11,592 nt of DNA from Thermodesulfovibrio sp. (GTDB taxonomy: Bacteria > Nitrospirota > Thermodesulfovibrionia > Thermodesulfovibrionales > Thermodesulfovibrionaceae): NCBI GenBank assembly GCA_026415595.1, contig JAOAGU010000032.1:1-11592 (forward strand), read 5' to 3'. The notes under the pieces are model-generated. The model saw only the letters and a program-made list of their open reading frames with translations. It was not told the DNA's origin and did no database searches. Made by a program: the position numbers and the translations under genes. This document shows, in pieces, positions 6,273 to 11,592 of the stretch. Position 1 is the stretch's first letter; each line of letters starts with the position of its first letter.

Positions 6273-7939
6273 TATTTTTTAATGAGAGGTTCTATTTCTT
6301 TTATCTTGCCTTCTACTCTCTCTTTTAATCCCTGTTCTTTTTCATGATACTTAATCGCTTCTTGCCAAGCATCAAAGGCATTTTTATACTGTCCAAGAGC
6401 CTTATATACATCACCAAGATGTTCAAGAATAACAGGGTCATCTTTAACATATTTAACTGCTTCAAGCATATATTTCAATGCCTTATCTTTTTCTCCAAGT
6501 TTGAAATACACCCAGCCTAAACTATCAAGATAATAACCATTATTAGGCTTTATCTTAATAGCTTTTTCTATTAGTAAAAGGGCTTCATGAAGATTAATCC
6601 CTTTATCTGCATAGCTGTATCCAAGATAATTAAGAGCTTCTGCATGATCAGGTTTAAGTGTAATAACTTTTTTCATAAACTTTTCAGTTTCTTCAAATTT
6701 TCCAAATTTATCATATACAACGCCTGCTATAAAATTTATCTCTGGATTTTCAGGAAATTTAGTAAGGGCTTTTTCTACATAACCCTTTGCTTTATCATAG
6801 TTTTTTAAATCTAATGCTGTTTCAGTAGCATACAGGTAAATATCAGGAACATTTTCAGAGAATTGAAGAGTTTCATCATAAATATTTAAAGCTTCATTGA
6901 GCTTTTTCTGCTTAATATAAATAGTAGCTAAATTTAAAAAAGCGTTTACCTGCCTTGGATTAATGGAAATGATTTTTTTTAAAATATTTTCTGCTTCCGT
7001 ATATTTTTCAGTTTCAATATAAATTAATGAAAGATAATACATCAGATTTAAATCTCCGGGATGTTTAGATAATAAGTAATTTATTTCCTCTAAGGCTTTC
7101 TCATACTGTTTTGTCTGCAAATAGAGAAGGACAAGTCTTTCACGAATCTGGTCAGATTCAGTTTTTTGTTTTTTTAAGGTTTCCAGTTGTTCAATAGCCT
7201 GAGTATAGGATTTTTGAGAGAAATATAAATTAATTAACCTTTCTCTTGCAAATAAGCTTTCAGGATTTATCTGTAATGCCTTTTTAAAATATGATTCTGC
7301 TTCTTTTGTGTTTCCTAAGAGTTCTTCTACTACACCGAGATTTGCATAGGCAGATGCGTGATTGGGATTTATCTGGATAATCCTTTGAAAAGATTCTTTA
7401 GCATTATTGAAGTCTTTCTTTTCAATATAAATTACACCTAAGAAATGAAGAGCCATAAGATTTTCATCATCTTCATTAAGAATCCTTTTAAAGCTTTCCA
7501 AAGCCTTGTCAAGCTTTCCACTTGCAAGATAAAAATTAGCAATTCTTGATAGAGTTTCTATTTTATTCGGCATCTTATCAAGAATCTTTTCATAAATATT
7601 AACAGCCTCCTCTGTTTTGTTTTCTTTTATATAAATAGAGGCAAGTACTCTTAAGGCTTCCACATTTTCAGGAGACTCCTTCAATACTTCTTTAATATAT
7701 TCTTTTGCTTTTTCAATATTGTCAGTTTTTATATAGGCATCAGCAAGAACAGTTTTTAAAAATTTTGAAGAAGGGTCTTTTTTTAATGCTTCTTCATAAT
7801 AGGCAATGGCAGATTTTATATCATTATTGATAGCGGAGTAATATCCAGCCATGAAGTTAAAATAAGATATTTCCTCATTGGCAAAGACTGAAAGAGGGAT
7901 AAAAAAAATAAAGATAAAGAAAATCAGATAACGCAACAT
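6272..7939 (-). CDS. Exported tetratricopeptide-repeat protein, about 15 repeats
   Basis: The 555-residue protein begins with a very hydrophobic signal peptide (MLRYLIFFIFIFFIPLSVFA, then NEE), so it is probably periplasmic or membrane-anchored. The rest is almost wholly TPR: from about residue 27 I count 15 consecutive 34-residue units, for example ALHFLGVIYIEKKDFNNAKE. Unit 13 has one extra residue, in the conserved NYLGYSYADKGINLHEAL. The next unit holds LDSLGWVYFKLGEKDKAL. This pair of units recurs in the TPR proteins encoded next to ispE/lolB in Proteobacteria (from memory). TPR superhelices bind protein partners and no catalytic domain is present, so an envelope-assembly scaffold is the best guess. 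It heads the operon. It has no Shine-Dalgarno; AATAAT 6 nt before the ATG or TATACT 16 nt before could be the -10. Confidence 0.9.
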   Translation of the reverse strand: MLRYLIFFIFIFFIPLSVFANEEISYFNFMAGYYSAINNDIKSAIAYYEEALKKDPSSKFLKTVLADAYIKTDNIEKAKEYIKEVLKESPENVEALRVLASIYIKENKTEEAVNIYEKILDKMPNKIETLSRIANFYLASGKLDKALESFKRILNEDDENLMALHFLGVIYIEKKDFNNAKESFQRIIQINPNHASAYANLGVVEELLGNTKEAESYFKKALQINPESLFARERLINLYFSQKSYTQAIEQLETLKKQKTESDQIRERLVLLYLQTKQYEKALEEINYLLSKHPGDLNLMYYLSLIYIETEKYTEAENILKKIISINPRQVNAFLNLATIYIKQKKLNEALNIYDETLQFSENVPDIYLYATETALDLKNYDKAKGYVEKALTKFPENPEINFIAGVVYDKFGKFEETEKFMKKVITLKPDHAEALNYLGYSYADKGINLHEALLLIEKAIKIKPNNGYYLDSLGWVYFKLGEKDKALKYMLEAVKYVKDDPVILEHLGDVYKALGQYKNAFDAWQEAIKYHEKEQGLKERVEGKIKEIEPLIKK

Positions 7940-7945
7940 ATTAGT

Positions 7946-7961
7946 ATTATTGCATAGTATA
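7946..7961 (-). promoter_or_regulatory. Candidate -10 elements for the TPR-ispE-prs operon
   Basis: On the minus strand two -10-like hexamers precede the TPR gene: TATACT (7961-7956, 5/6) and AATAAT (7951-7946, 5/6). AATAAT is exactly 6 nt from the ATG, the same spacing seen before uvrC and radA. The corresponding -35 regions fall in the T-tract of the terminator at 7969-8001 and are not recognisable. The promoter is needed because that terminator isolates the operon from upstream transcription, but the exact element is uncertain. Confidence 0.35.
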
Positions 7962-7968
7962 GAGAAAT

Positions 7969-8001
7969 AAAAAAAGGGGAGAAAAAATCCCCCCCTTTTT
8001 T
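7969..8001 (-). terminator. Strong Rho-independent terminator of the Cys-peptide gene
   Basis: In minus orientation AAAAAAGGGG (8001-7992) pairs with CCCCTTTTTT (7979-7970) around a 12-nt loop and ends in a run of seven T (7975-7969). It starts 8 nt after the stop codon of the 19-codon gene at 8009-8068. The mirrored A/T tracts mean it could also stop plus-strand transcription. It insulates the TPR operon from the small gene. Confidence 0.85.
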
Positions 8002-8008
8002 AAAAAAA

Positions 8009-8068
8009 TTAGCAAGAACTTTTGCATTTACAGGTGGGCATAGCCTTACCTGATACCTTTTTAATCAT
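8009..8068 (-). CDS. 19-residue cysteine peptide, CxCxxxC, function unknown
   Basis: The minus strand encodes MIKKVSGKAMPTCKCKSSC followed by TAA. The ATG at 8068-8066 has a near-perfect Shine-Dalgarno, GGGAGGTG (8080-8073), with GGAGG ending 6 nt before it, one of the best in the window. It has its own extended -10 promoter, a structured 5' leader and a strong terminator, so it is a dedicated gene and not a chance frame. The peptide is basic and ends in three cysteines spaced C13-K-C15-KSS-C19. That could bind a metal or serve as the core of a modified (RiPP-like) peptide, but no modifying enzyme or transporter is nearby. I do not recognise a family. An in-frame ATG at 8086 inside the third hairpin loop would add six residues but has no Shine-Dalgarno of its own. 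A regulatory RNA with an incidental frame remains possible. Confidence 0.62.
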   Translation of the reverse strand: MIKKVSGKAMPTCKCKSSC

Positions 8069-8076
8069 AGTGCACC

Positions 8077-8132
8077 TCCCTTTCATAGGGATTTAAACCT
8101 CTTCATGAGGTTTTTTCAGAGCTTCATGCTCT
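8077..8132 (-). promoter_or_regulatory. Structured 5' leader: three tandem hairpins, each with an AUGAA loop
   Basis: Read on minus, from the likely transcription start inward: hairpin 1 AGAGC-ATGAA-GCTCT (8132-8118), hairpin 2 AAACCTC-ATGAA-GAGGTTT (8113-8095), hairpin 3 TCCCT-ATGAA-AGGGA (8091-8077). The stems are unrelated in sequence and fully paired (5, 7 and 5 bp), the pentaloops are identical, the linkers are 4 and 3 nt, and loop centres are 21 and 20 nt apart. The 3' arm of hairpin 3 is the first half of the Shine-Dalgarno of the Cys-peptide gene, so folding or loop binding could control translation. I know of no described element with this pattern. Confidence 0.7.
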
Positions 8133-8138
8133 AACTAA

Positions 8139-8169
8139 ATTATAACAATTTTTTGTAAAAAAAGAACAA
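8139..8169 (-). promoter_or_regulatory. Extended -10 promoter of the Cys-peptide unit
   Basis: On minus, TGT-TATAAT at 8147-8139 is a perfect extended -10 (TGnTATAAT). The -35 region is poor (TTGTTC at 8169-8164 with a 19-bp spacer), as is usual for extended -10 promoters. Initiation 6-7 nt downstream is at about 8132, exactly the first base of hairpin 1, so the mRNA would begin with the hairpin array. It overlaps the oppositely directed radA promoter region. Confidence 0.7.
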
Positions 8170-8182
8170 AATAAATTATCAT
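8153..8182 (+). promoter_or_regulatory. Putative radA promoter, leaderless spacing
   Basis: TTGTAA (8153-8158, 4/6) and TATCAT (8177-8182, 5/6) are separated by 18 bp. The -10 ends 6 nt before the radA ATG, so transcription would start at or near the start codon. No Shine-Dalgarno is visible upstream of radA. The -35 overlaps the divergent promoter of the Cys-peptide unit, so the two could compete for polymerase. Confidence 0.45.
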
Positions 8183-8188
8183 TAACTC

Positions 8189-9544
8189 ATGAAGCAAAAA
8201 TTTAAAAGAGTTTTTCAGTGCCAAAGCTGTGGCTATATTTCTCTTAAATGGCTTGGCAAGTGTCCTGACTGTGGAGAATGGAACAGTTTTGTTGAGGATA
8301 AGATTGAATCTGAAGGTTTTAAAAAGAGATTTGCTGAGGCTGCAAAGCCTGTTGCAATAAACTCTGTAGAGATAATAGTATCCGAACGTCTTTCTACAGG
8401 AATAGGAGAGTTTGACAGAGTTCTCGGCGGTGGAGTCGTGAAAGGTTCTCTCATTTTAATTGGTGGAGACCCGGGTATTGGAAAGTCAACCCTCTTACTT
8501 CAGGCAACGGATAATATTGCAAAAAAATACGGCAAGGTGCTTTATGTCTCTGGAGAAGAATCCCTTCTACAGATAAAATTAAGAGCAGAAAGGCTTCAGA
8601 TTTCATCGGAAAATATTTTTCTTTTAAGTGAAACTCTTGTGGAAAGAATTCTTGAATGTGCAGAGGAACAGACACCTATTGCAGTTGTGGTTGATTCTAT
8701 TCAGACAGTCTATACAGAAGAGGCTATTTCAGCACCTGGCTCAGTAAGTCAGATAAGGGAGTCAGCAACAAAGTTTATGAATTTTGCTAAATCTAAGGGA
8801 GTGCCTGTTTTCCTTATAGGTCATGTAACAAAAGAGGGAGCTATAGCAGGTCCACGTGTTCTTGAACATCTTGTGGACACAGTGCTTTATTTTGAGGGAG
8901 ACAGAGGATATGCATATAGAATTCTAAGAAGTGTAAAAAATAGATTTGGTCCTGCCAATGAAATCGGAGTCTTTGAGATGACAGGTATGGGGCTAACTGA
9001 GGTGGAAAATCCATCACTTATATTTCTATCAGAACATGCTACTGCAAGCGGTTCTGCTATAACAGCAACAGTTGAAGGCACAAGGGCTATTTTGACAGAG
9101 ATACAGGCATTGGTTGCTCCATCAAATTTTGGAATGCCAAGAAGAAACTTCATCGGTGTTGATTATCAGAGGGTAAATCTTTTAGTAGCAGTTTTAGAGA
9201 AACGTGGGAGATTAAATCTTGCAGGTGCTGACATATTTGTAAATGTTGTGGGAGGACTTAAGATAACAGAGCCTTCATCGGATTTGGCTATAATATCAGC
9301 GATTATCTCTTCCTTTAGAGATACTCCTTTGCCAGAAGGATTGGTTGTATTTGGAGAGGTTGGTTTAAGTGGAGAAGTGAGAGCAATATCACAGACAGAA
9401 CTCCGTCTCAAAGAAGCATCTCGTATTGGAATGAAAAGAGCTATAATTCCAAAGAGCAACCTTGAAAGACTGAAAGAAAAATTTAATCTAAAAATAAATG
9501 GCGTGAGGTCTATAAATGAGCTTACTGAGATTCTTGGTATTTAG
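8189..9544 (+). CDS. radA: DNA repair protein RadA/Sms
   Basis: RadA is a RecA-like ATPase/helicase that promotes branch migration of recombination intermediates and helps process stalled forks. The 451 residues match the family. An N-terminal zinc finger has C11-x2-C14 and C25-x2-C28 (CQSC, CPDC). The Walker A is GGDPGIGKST (92-101), the Walker B region VVVDSIQT (166-173), and the RadA-specific KNRFG motif 250-254. The C-terminal Lon-protease-like domain runs from about 285, including GLKITEPSSDLAI (356-368). The ATG at 8189 is chosen because it gives the usual short lead-in to the zinc finger, although it has no Shine-Dalgarno. It is the first gene of radA-lipoprotein-rsmA, and the next gene begins 29 bp before its stop. 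Confidence 0.97.
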   Translation: MKQKFKRVFQCQSCGYISLKWLGKCPDCGEWNSFVEDKIESEGFKKRFAEAAKPVAINSVEIIVSERLSTGIGEFDRVLGGGVVKGSLILIGGDPGIGKSTLLLQATDNIAKKYGKVLYVSGEESLLQIKLRAERLQISSENIFLLSETLVERILECAEEQTPIAVVVDSIQTVYTEEAISAPGSVSQIRESATKFMNFAKSKGVPVFLIGHVTKEGAIAGPRVLEHLVDTVLYFEGDRGYAYRILRSVKNRFGPANEIGVFEMTGMGLTEVENPSLIFLSEHATASGSAITATVEGTRAILTEIQALVAPSNFGMPRRNFIGVDYQRVNLLVAVLEKRGRLNLAGADIFVNVVGGLKITEPSSDLAIISAIISSFRDTPLPEGLVVFGEVGLSGEVRAISQTELRLKEASRIGMKRAIIPKSNLERLKEKFNLKINGVRSINELTEILGI

Positions 9545-10151
9545 TTTTGTCTTAATTTTATTGTTTGCTTGTGCTGAAAAGAAACCTTTAATAGTAAAAG
9601 AATTTTATGTAGAGGATTTACAGGATTTCCTTAATAAAATGAAAATCTATTCTTCAATTGAGGGTATATTAAATCTTCAATATGAAGGCAAAAACAATCT
9701 TCAAGGTGATGCATTCCTTAGAATTTCTGAACGTGAGCTTTTACTTAGGGTATATTATATGGGCTTCCCTGCAGGAGAGGTTTATGAGGAAAATGGTGAG
9801 GTTACTTCAAATCTTCTTATTGAAAAAGACCGTCTTAAACAGCTTGTTACAGGAATAAGAAAAGGCTTTATTTGGTGGGATGGGGATTTTGTAGTAGAAG
9901 AAAACTCTAATGAATATATTTTAAAAGATAAAAAGGCTGATAGGATTGTTATATTAAAAAAATCAGGGTTTATGCCTCTTATTCAGACACTCAATGTGGA
10001 GGGACAAACTTTACTAATTAACTATGATGATTACAGCAAAATTCAAACAGAAGATGGAACAGTTTTAAATATGCCTATGAATATAGTAGTATATTACAAA
10101 AATAGAACTCTCAAGATAAAGATAGAACGAATAAAGATTAAAAATGCCTAA
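9516..10151 (+). CDS. LolB-like / DUF4292-type outer-membrane lipoprotein
   Basis: The 211-residue protein starts with a lipoprotein signal peptide: MSLLRFLVFSFVLILLFAC, with lipobox LFAC and lipidated Cys19. Ala follows Cys, so there is no Asp+2 inner-membrane retention signal and outer-membrane placement is likely. The rest alternates short beta-like strands, with IEGILNLQYEG, GDAFLRISERELLLRVYYMGFPAGEVYEENGE and a late LLINYDDYSKI. This pattern fits the LolB/LppX-type half-barrel that binds acyl chains. LolB receives lipoproteins from LolA and inserts them in the outer membrane; assigning that role here is inference because similarity is weak. The ATG at 9516 lies inside radA, with GTGAGG (9503-9508) 7 nt upstream. 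The C-terminus overlaps rsmA by 8 bp. Confidence 0.7.
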   Translation: MSLLRFLVFSFVLILLFACAEKKPLIVKEFYVEDLQDFLNKMKIYSSIEGILNLQYEGKNNLQGDAFLRISERELLLRVYYMGFPAGEVYEENGEVTSNLLIEKDRLKQLVTGIRKGFIWWDGDFVVEENSNEYILKDKKADRIVILKKSGFMPLIQTLNVEGQTLLINYDDYSKIQTEDGTVLNMPMNIVVYYKNRTLKIKIERIKIKNA

Positions 10152-10923
10152 GAAAACCACTCGTTTAGGACAACACTTCCTCCGTAACAGAGAGATTCTT
10201 GAAAAAATTGTTAAAGTTTCTGAGATAACTCCTTCTGACAGAGTTTTAGAGATAGGAGCGGGAATGGGAGATTTAACAGAAATGCTTATAGAAAATGCAA
10301 GGGAAGTGATTGCCATTGAAATAGACCCATCACTTTATAAAATTTTAAAAGAGAGATTTTATGGAAAAGAAAATCTAAAGCTAATTAATCAAGATGCTTT
10401 GAAGTTTCCCTATGAAGAAATTGGAGAGTTTAAAGTTGTCTCAAATATTCCTTACTATATAACAAAACCCATAATATTTAGATTAATTAAAGCTCCGAAT
10501 CTTAAATCAATGACTCTTACTATTCAGAAAGAAGTGGCAGAGAGACTTGCTGCTAAGCCTTCTACAAAAGATTATTCCGCCCTAAGCATAATGGCTCAAT
10601 ATTATATGAATGTAGAGATAAAATTTTATATAGAGGCTAAATTTTTTAGCCCTCCACCTGAAGTAGAATCAGCAGTAATAAAAATGGACAGAAGAGATAA
10701 CCCTCCGGTACAGGTGAGAGATGAAGAACTTTTTTTTAGAATCATAAAATTAGCCTTTGGAAAAAGAAGAAAAATGCTTTCAAACTCTTTAAAGTCTATT
10801 ATTAATGAGCCAAGAGAATTCCTTCAGAATATAGGCATTGATTCCATGAAAAGAGCCGAGGAACTCACTATTAAAGATTTTGCAAAAATAACCAACGAGT
10901 TTTGCAAACTTTGCAAAGGCTGA
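10144..10923 (+). CDS. rsmA: 16S rRNA (adenine1518/1519-N6) dimethyltransferase
   Basis: RsmA (KsgA) dimethylates two adjacent adenines in helix 45 of 16S rRNA during late 30S assembly, using S-adenosylmethionine. At 259 residues it has normal length. Motifs: LGQHFLRN (8-15), SAM motif I VLEIGAGMGD (34-43), acidic motif II IEID (58-61), NQDALKF (82-88), the catalytic NIPY (101-104), and FSPPPEVESAVI, all typical of the family. The ATG overlaps the preceding lipoprotein gene by 8 bp. No clear Shine-Dalgarno is present, so it probably depends on coupled translation. The C-terminus ends FCKLCKG, where the DNA consists of repeated TTTGCAAA units that continue past the stop codon. Confidence 0.96.
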   Translation: MPKKTTRLGQHFLRNREILEKIVKVSEITPSDRVLEIGAGMGDLTEMLIENAREVIAIEIDPSLYKILKERFYGKENLKLINQDALKFPYEEIGEFKVVSNIPYYITKPIIFRLIKAPNLKSMTLTIQKEVAERLAAKPSTKDYSALSIMAQYYMNVEIKFYIEAKFFSPPPEVESAVIKMDRRDNPPVQVRDEELFFRIIKLAFGKRRKMLSNSLKSIINEPREFLQNIGIDSMKRAEELTIKDFAKITNEFCKLCKG

Positions 10924-10938
10924 TGCAAATTTTGCAAA
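10901..10938. repeat. Cluster of TTTGCAAA palindromes across the rsmA stop codon
   Basis: TTTGCAAA occurs at 10901-10908, 10910-10917 and 10931-10938, with the related ATGCAAAT at 10923-10930 and another TTTGCAAA at 10879-10886. The copies straddle the TGA at 10921. The final codons of rsmA (FCKLCKG) are built from them. Either a local duplication or a protein-binding cluster is possible. Confidence 0.5.
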
Positions 10939-10953
10939 TTTAAAACAGCCTTT
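10915..10953 (+). terminator. Possible hairpin terminator or 3' stabiliser of the radA operon
   Basis: AAAGGCTG (10915-10922) is exactly complementary to CAGCCTTT (10946-10953), giving an 8-bp stem across a 23-nt loop that includes the rsmA stop and two GCAAA repeats. There is no U-tract after the stem beyond TTT, so it would be a weak terminator or a 3'-end stabiliser. It is the only stem I see between rsmA and the next gene. Confidence 0.35.
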
Positions 10954-10993
10954 CTCCTAAGAAATTTATCAATTTTTCAGTAAAATCAATATG

Positions 10994-11021
10994 TTTACCA
11001 TTTGGCATAAATGTTGATACT
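10994..11021 (+). promoter_or_regulatory. Candidate sigma-70 promoter of the Spy-like gene
   Basis: TTTACC (10994-10999, 4/6) and GATACT (11016-11021, 4/6) are spaced 16 bp apart. A start near 11028 would give a leader of about 33 nt containing the perfect Shine-Dalgarno AAAGGAGGTGA. The match is moderate. A stress-responsive sigma factor is possible for this kind of gene, but I see no clear motif for one. Confidence 0.35.
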
Positions 11022-11060
11022 AATTTAAATAAAGATGAAAGAGAAAGGAGGTGACAAAGA

Positions 11061-11438
11061 ATGAGAAAGATGACAATTATAGTTCTCGTTACTCTTCTTG
11101 CAGTTACCTTAATAGGTGCATCAGCCTATGCATGGAAAGGTGGAGGATTTGGAGGTTATGCTAAAAATTGTCCTATTTATGGTGCTGTTGAGCCCGAAAA
11201 AGCTCAAAAGTTTTATAATGACACTTTACCATTAAGGCAGAAACAGCTTCAGTTAAGAGGAGAGTTGATGCAGCTTTATGCTCAGCCAAATCCTGACTGG
11301 AATTCTATAAGTCAGAAAAGACAGGAAATGGCAAAACTTATGACAGAATTTCAGAAAAAGGCACAGGAATATGGTTTTGGATATGGATACGGTTTTGGTA
11401 GAATGAAGGGATTTGGAAATTGTCCAAGATGTTGGTAA
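11061..11438 (+). CDS. Small periplasmic Spy/ZraP-like (metal-resistance family) protein
   Basis: A 125-residue exported protein. The signal peptide MRKMTIIVLVTLLAVTLIGA plus SAYA is cleaved before WKGGG. The mature part has a Gly-rich start with C37 (NCPIYG) and a long amphipathic helical hairpin at about 44-103, with QKFYNDTLPLRQKQLQLRGE and later SQKRQEMAKLMTEFQKKAQE. It ends in a Gly/Tyr/Phe-rich tail (YGFGYGYGFGRMKGFG) finishing CPRCW (C121, C124). The Asx-Pro-rich turn (AQPNPDWNSI) between two helices rich in Gln, Lys and Leu is typical of the ZraP/Spy/CpxP metal-resist family, which buffer metals or act as periplasmic chaperones. Function here is inferred from architecture. The Shine-Dalgarno AAAGGAGGTGA is a perfect match, and a second exported protein follows 47 bp downstream. 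Confidence 0.72.
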   Translation: MRKMTIIVLVTLLAVTLIGASAYAWKGGGFGGYAKNCPIYGAVEPEKAQKFYNDTLPLRQKQLQLRGELMQLYAQPNPDWNSISQKRQEMAKLMTEFQKKAQEYGFGYGYGFGRMKGFGNCPRCW

Positions 11439-11444
11439 AATTAA

Positions 11445-11460
11445 TAGGGCATGAGCCCTA
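11445..11460 (+). other. Intercistronic hairpin between two exported-protein genes
   Basis: TAGGGC (11445-11450) pairs with GCCCTA (11455-11460) around the tetraloop ATGA. It is followed by AATAATC, with no U-tract, and 13 nt later by the strong Shine-Dalgarno AGGAGG of the next gene. It is therefore more likely an mRNA-stability or processing hairpin within an operon than a terminator. The ATGA loop recalls the ATGAA loops at 8082-8127. Confidence 0.55.
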
Positions 11461-11485
11461 ATAATCAAAATTAGGAGGTTTAAAT

Positions 11486-11592
11486 ATGAAGAAGTTAATA
11501 AGTATAATGCTGGTAGCAGCAGTTATTATTGTATTTACTGGAGTTTCCTTTGCTCAAAAGGGTATGGGTCCAGGTGCGCAATATCCTATAGG
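11486..11592 (+). CDS. N-terminus of an exported protein (cut by window edge)
   Basis: An ATG at 11486, 8 nt after TTAGGAGG, opens a frame that stays open to the window end (35 codons plus 2 bases). The start MKKLISIMLVAAVIIVFTGV followed by SFA is a clear signal peptide with predicted cleavage before QKG. The visible mature part, QKGMGPGAQYPIG, is Gly-rich. It may be a second small Spy-like or related periplasmic protein in one operon with the gene before it, but too little is visible to name a family. Confidence 0.8.
   Translation, partial: MKKLISIMLVAAVIIVFTGVSFAQKGMGPGAQYPI

Noticed and set aside
8077..8132. The three palindromes as DNA operator sites or a plus-strand terminator for radA
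   Set aside because: The 20-21 bp spacing would suit a DNA-binding protein, and plus-strand hairpin 2 is followed by TTT. However, varied stems with a constant loop, plus a promoter starting exactly at hairpin 1 on minus, fit RNA better. Not fully excluded.
8077..8132. CRISPR-like or REP-type repeat array
   Set aside because: Only the 5-nt loops are shared. Repeat units are not conserved, there are no spacers and no cas genes.
8887..9459. Long minus-strand open frames opposite radA
   Set aside because: These are antisense shadows with no initiation signals. radA is complete and conserved on plus.

Overview
The window is low-GC bacterial chromosome (about a third G+C by eye), densely packed with housekeeping genes and with no sign of phage, insertion sequences or CRISPR. 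Gene content fits a Gram-negative, probably thermophilic bacterium: a LolB-like outer-membrane lipoprotein, periplasmic proteins, and an ATP synthase c subunit carrying a signal peptide. The overall look is that of the Nitrospirota (Thermodesulfovibrio-like). That placement is inferred from gene style and order, not from a search.

Layout. (1) 1-1151, minus: the N-terminal 383 codons of uvrC, running off the left edge. (2) 1237-2274, plus: a two-gene atpB-atpE operon for the ATP synthase Fo a and c subunits, with a near-consensus promoter in front and a bidirectional terminator behind. (3) 7939 down to 2414, minus: a long housekeeping operon, TPR protein - ispE - tRNA-Gln(UUG) - prs - rplY - pth - secreted zinc phospholipase C-like protein. 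Several junctions overlap in a way that suggests translational coupling (TAATG, TGATG). (4) 8132 down to about 7969, minus: a very small, self-contained transcription unit. It has an extended -10 promoter, three tandem hairpins that all carry the loop AUGAA, an excellent Shine-Dalgarno sequence, a 19-residue peptide ending CKCKSSC, and a strong terminator. (5) 8189-10923, plus: radA - LolB-like lipoprotein - rsmA(ksgA), all overlapping. (6) 11061 to the right edge, plus: a Spy/ZraP-like small periplasmic protein followed by the start of a second exported protein.

The operons supply translation and its quality control (tRNA-Gln, L25, peptidyl-tRNA hydrolase, 16S rRNA dimethylation), PRPP and isoprenoid precursors, DNA repair (UvrC, RadA), energy conversion and envelope maintenance. 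The TPR-ispE-tRNA-Gln-prs-rplY-pth order matches the arrangement known from Pseudomonas, except that the lolB found there between the TPR gene and ispE is absent. A LolB-like gene instead lies in the neighbouring radA-rsmA operon.

The item most likely to be undescribed is the Cys-peptide unit at 7969-8147. Its 5' leader is three hairpins with unrelated stems and the same AUGAA pentaloop, about 20-21 nt apart, the last holding part of the Shine-Dalgarno. A second pattern is that the promoter-proximal genes uvrC, radA and possibly the TPR gene have no Shine-Dalgarno and a -10-like hexamer exactly 6 nt before the start codon, suggesting leaderless mRNAs.
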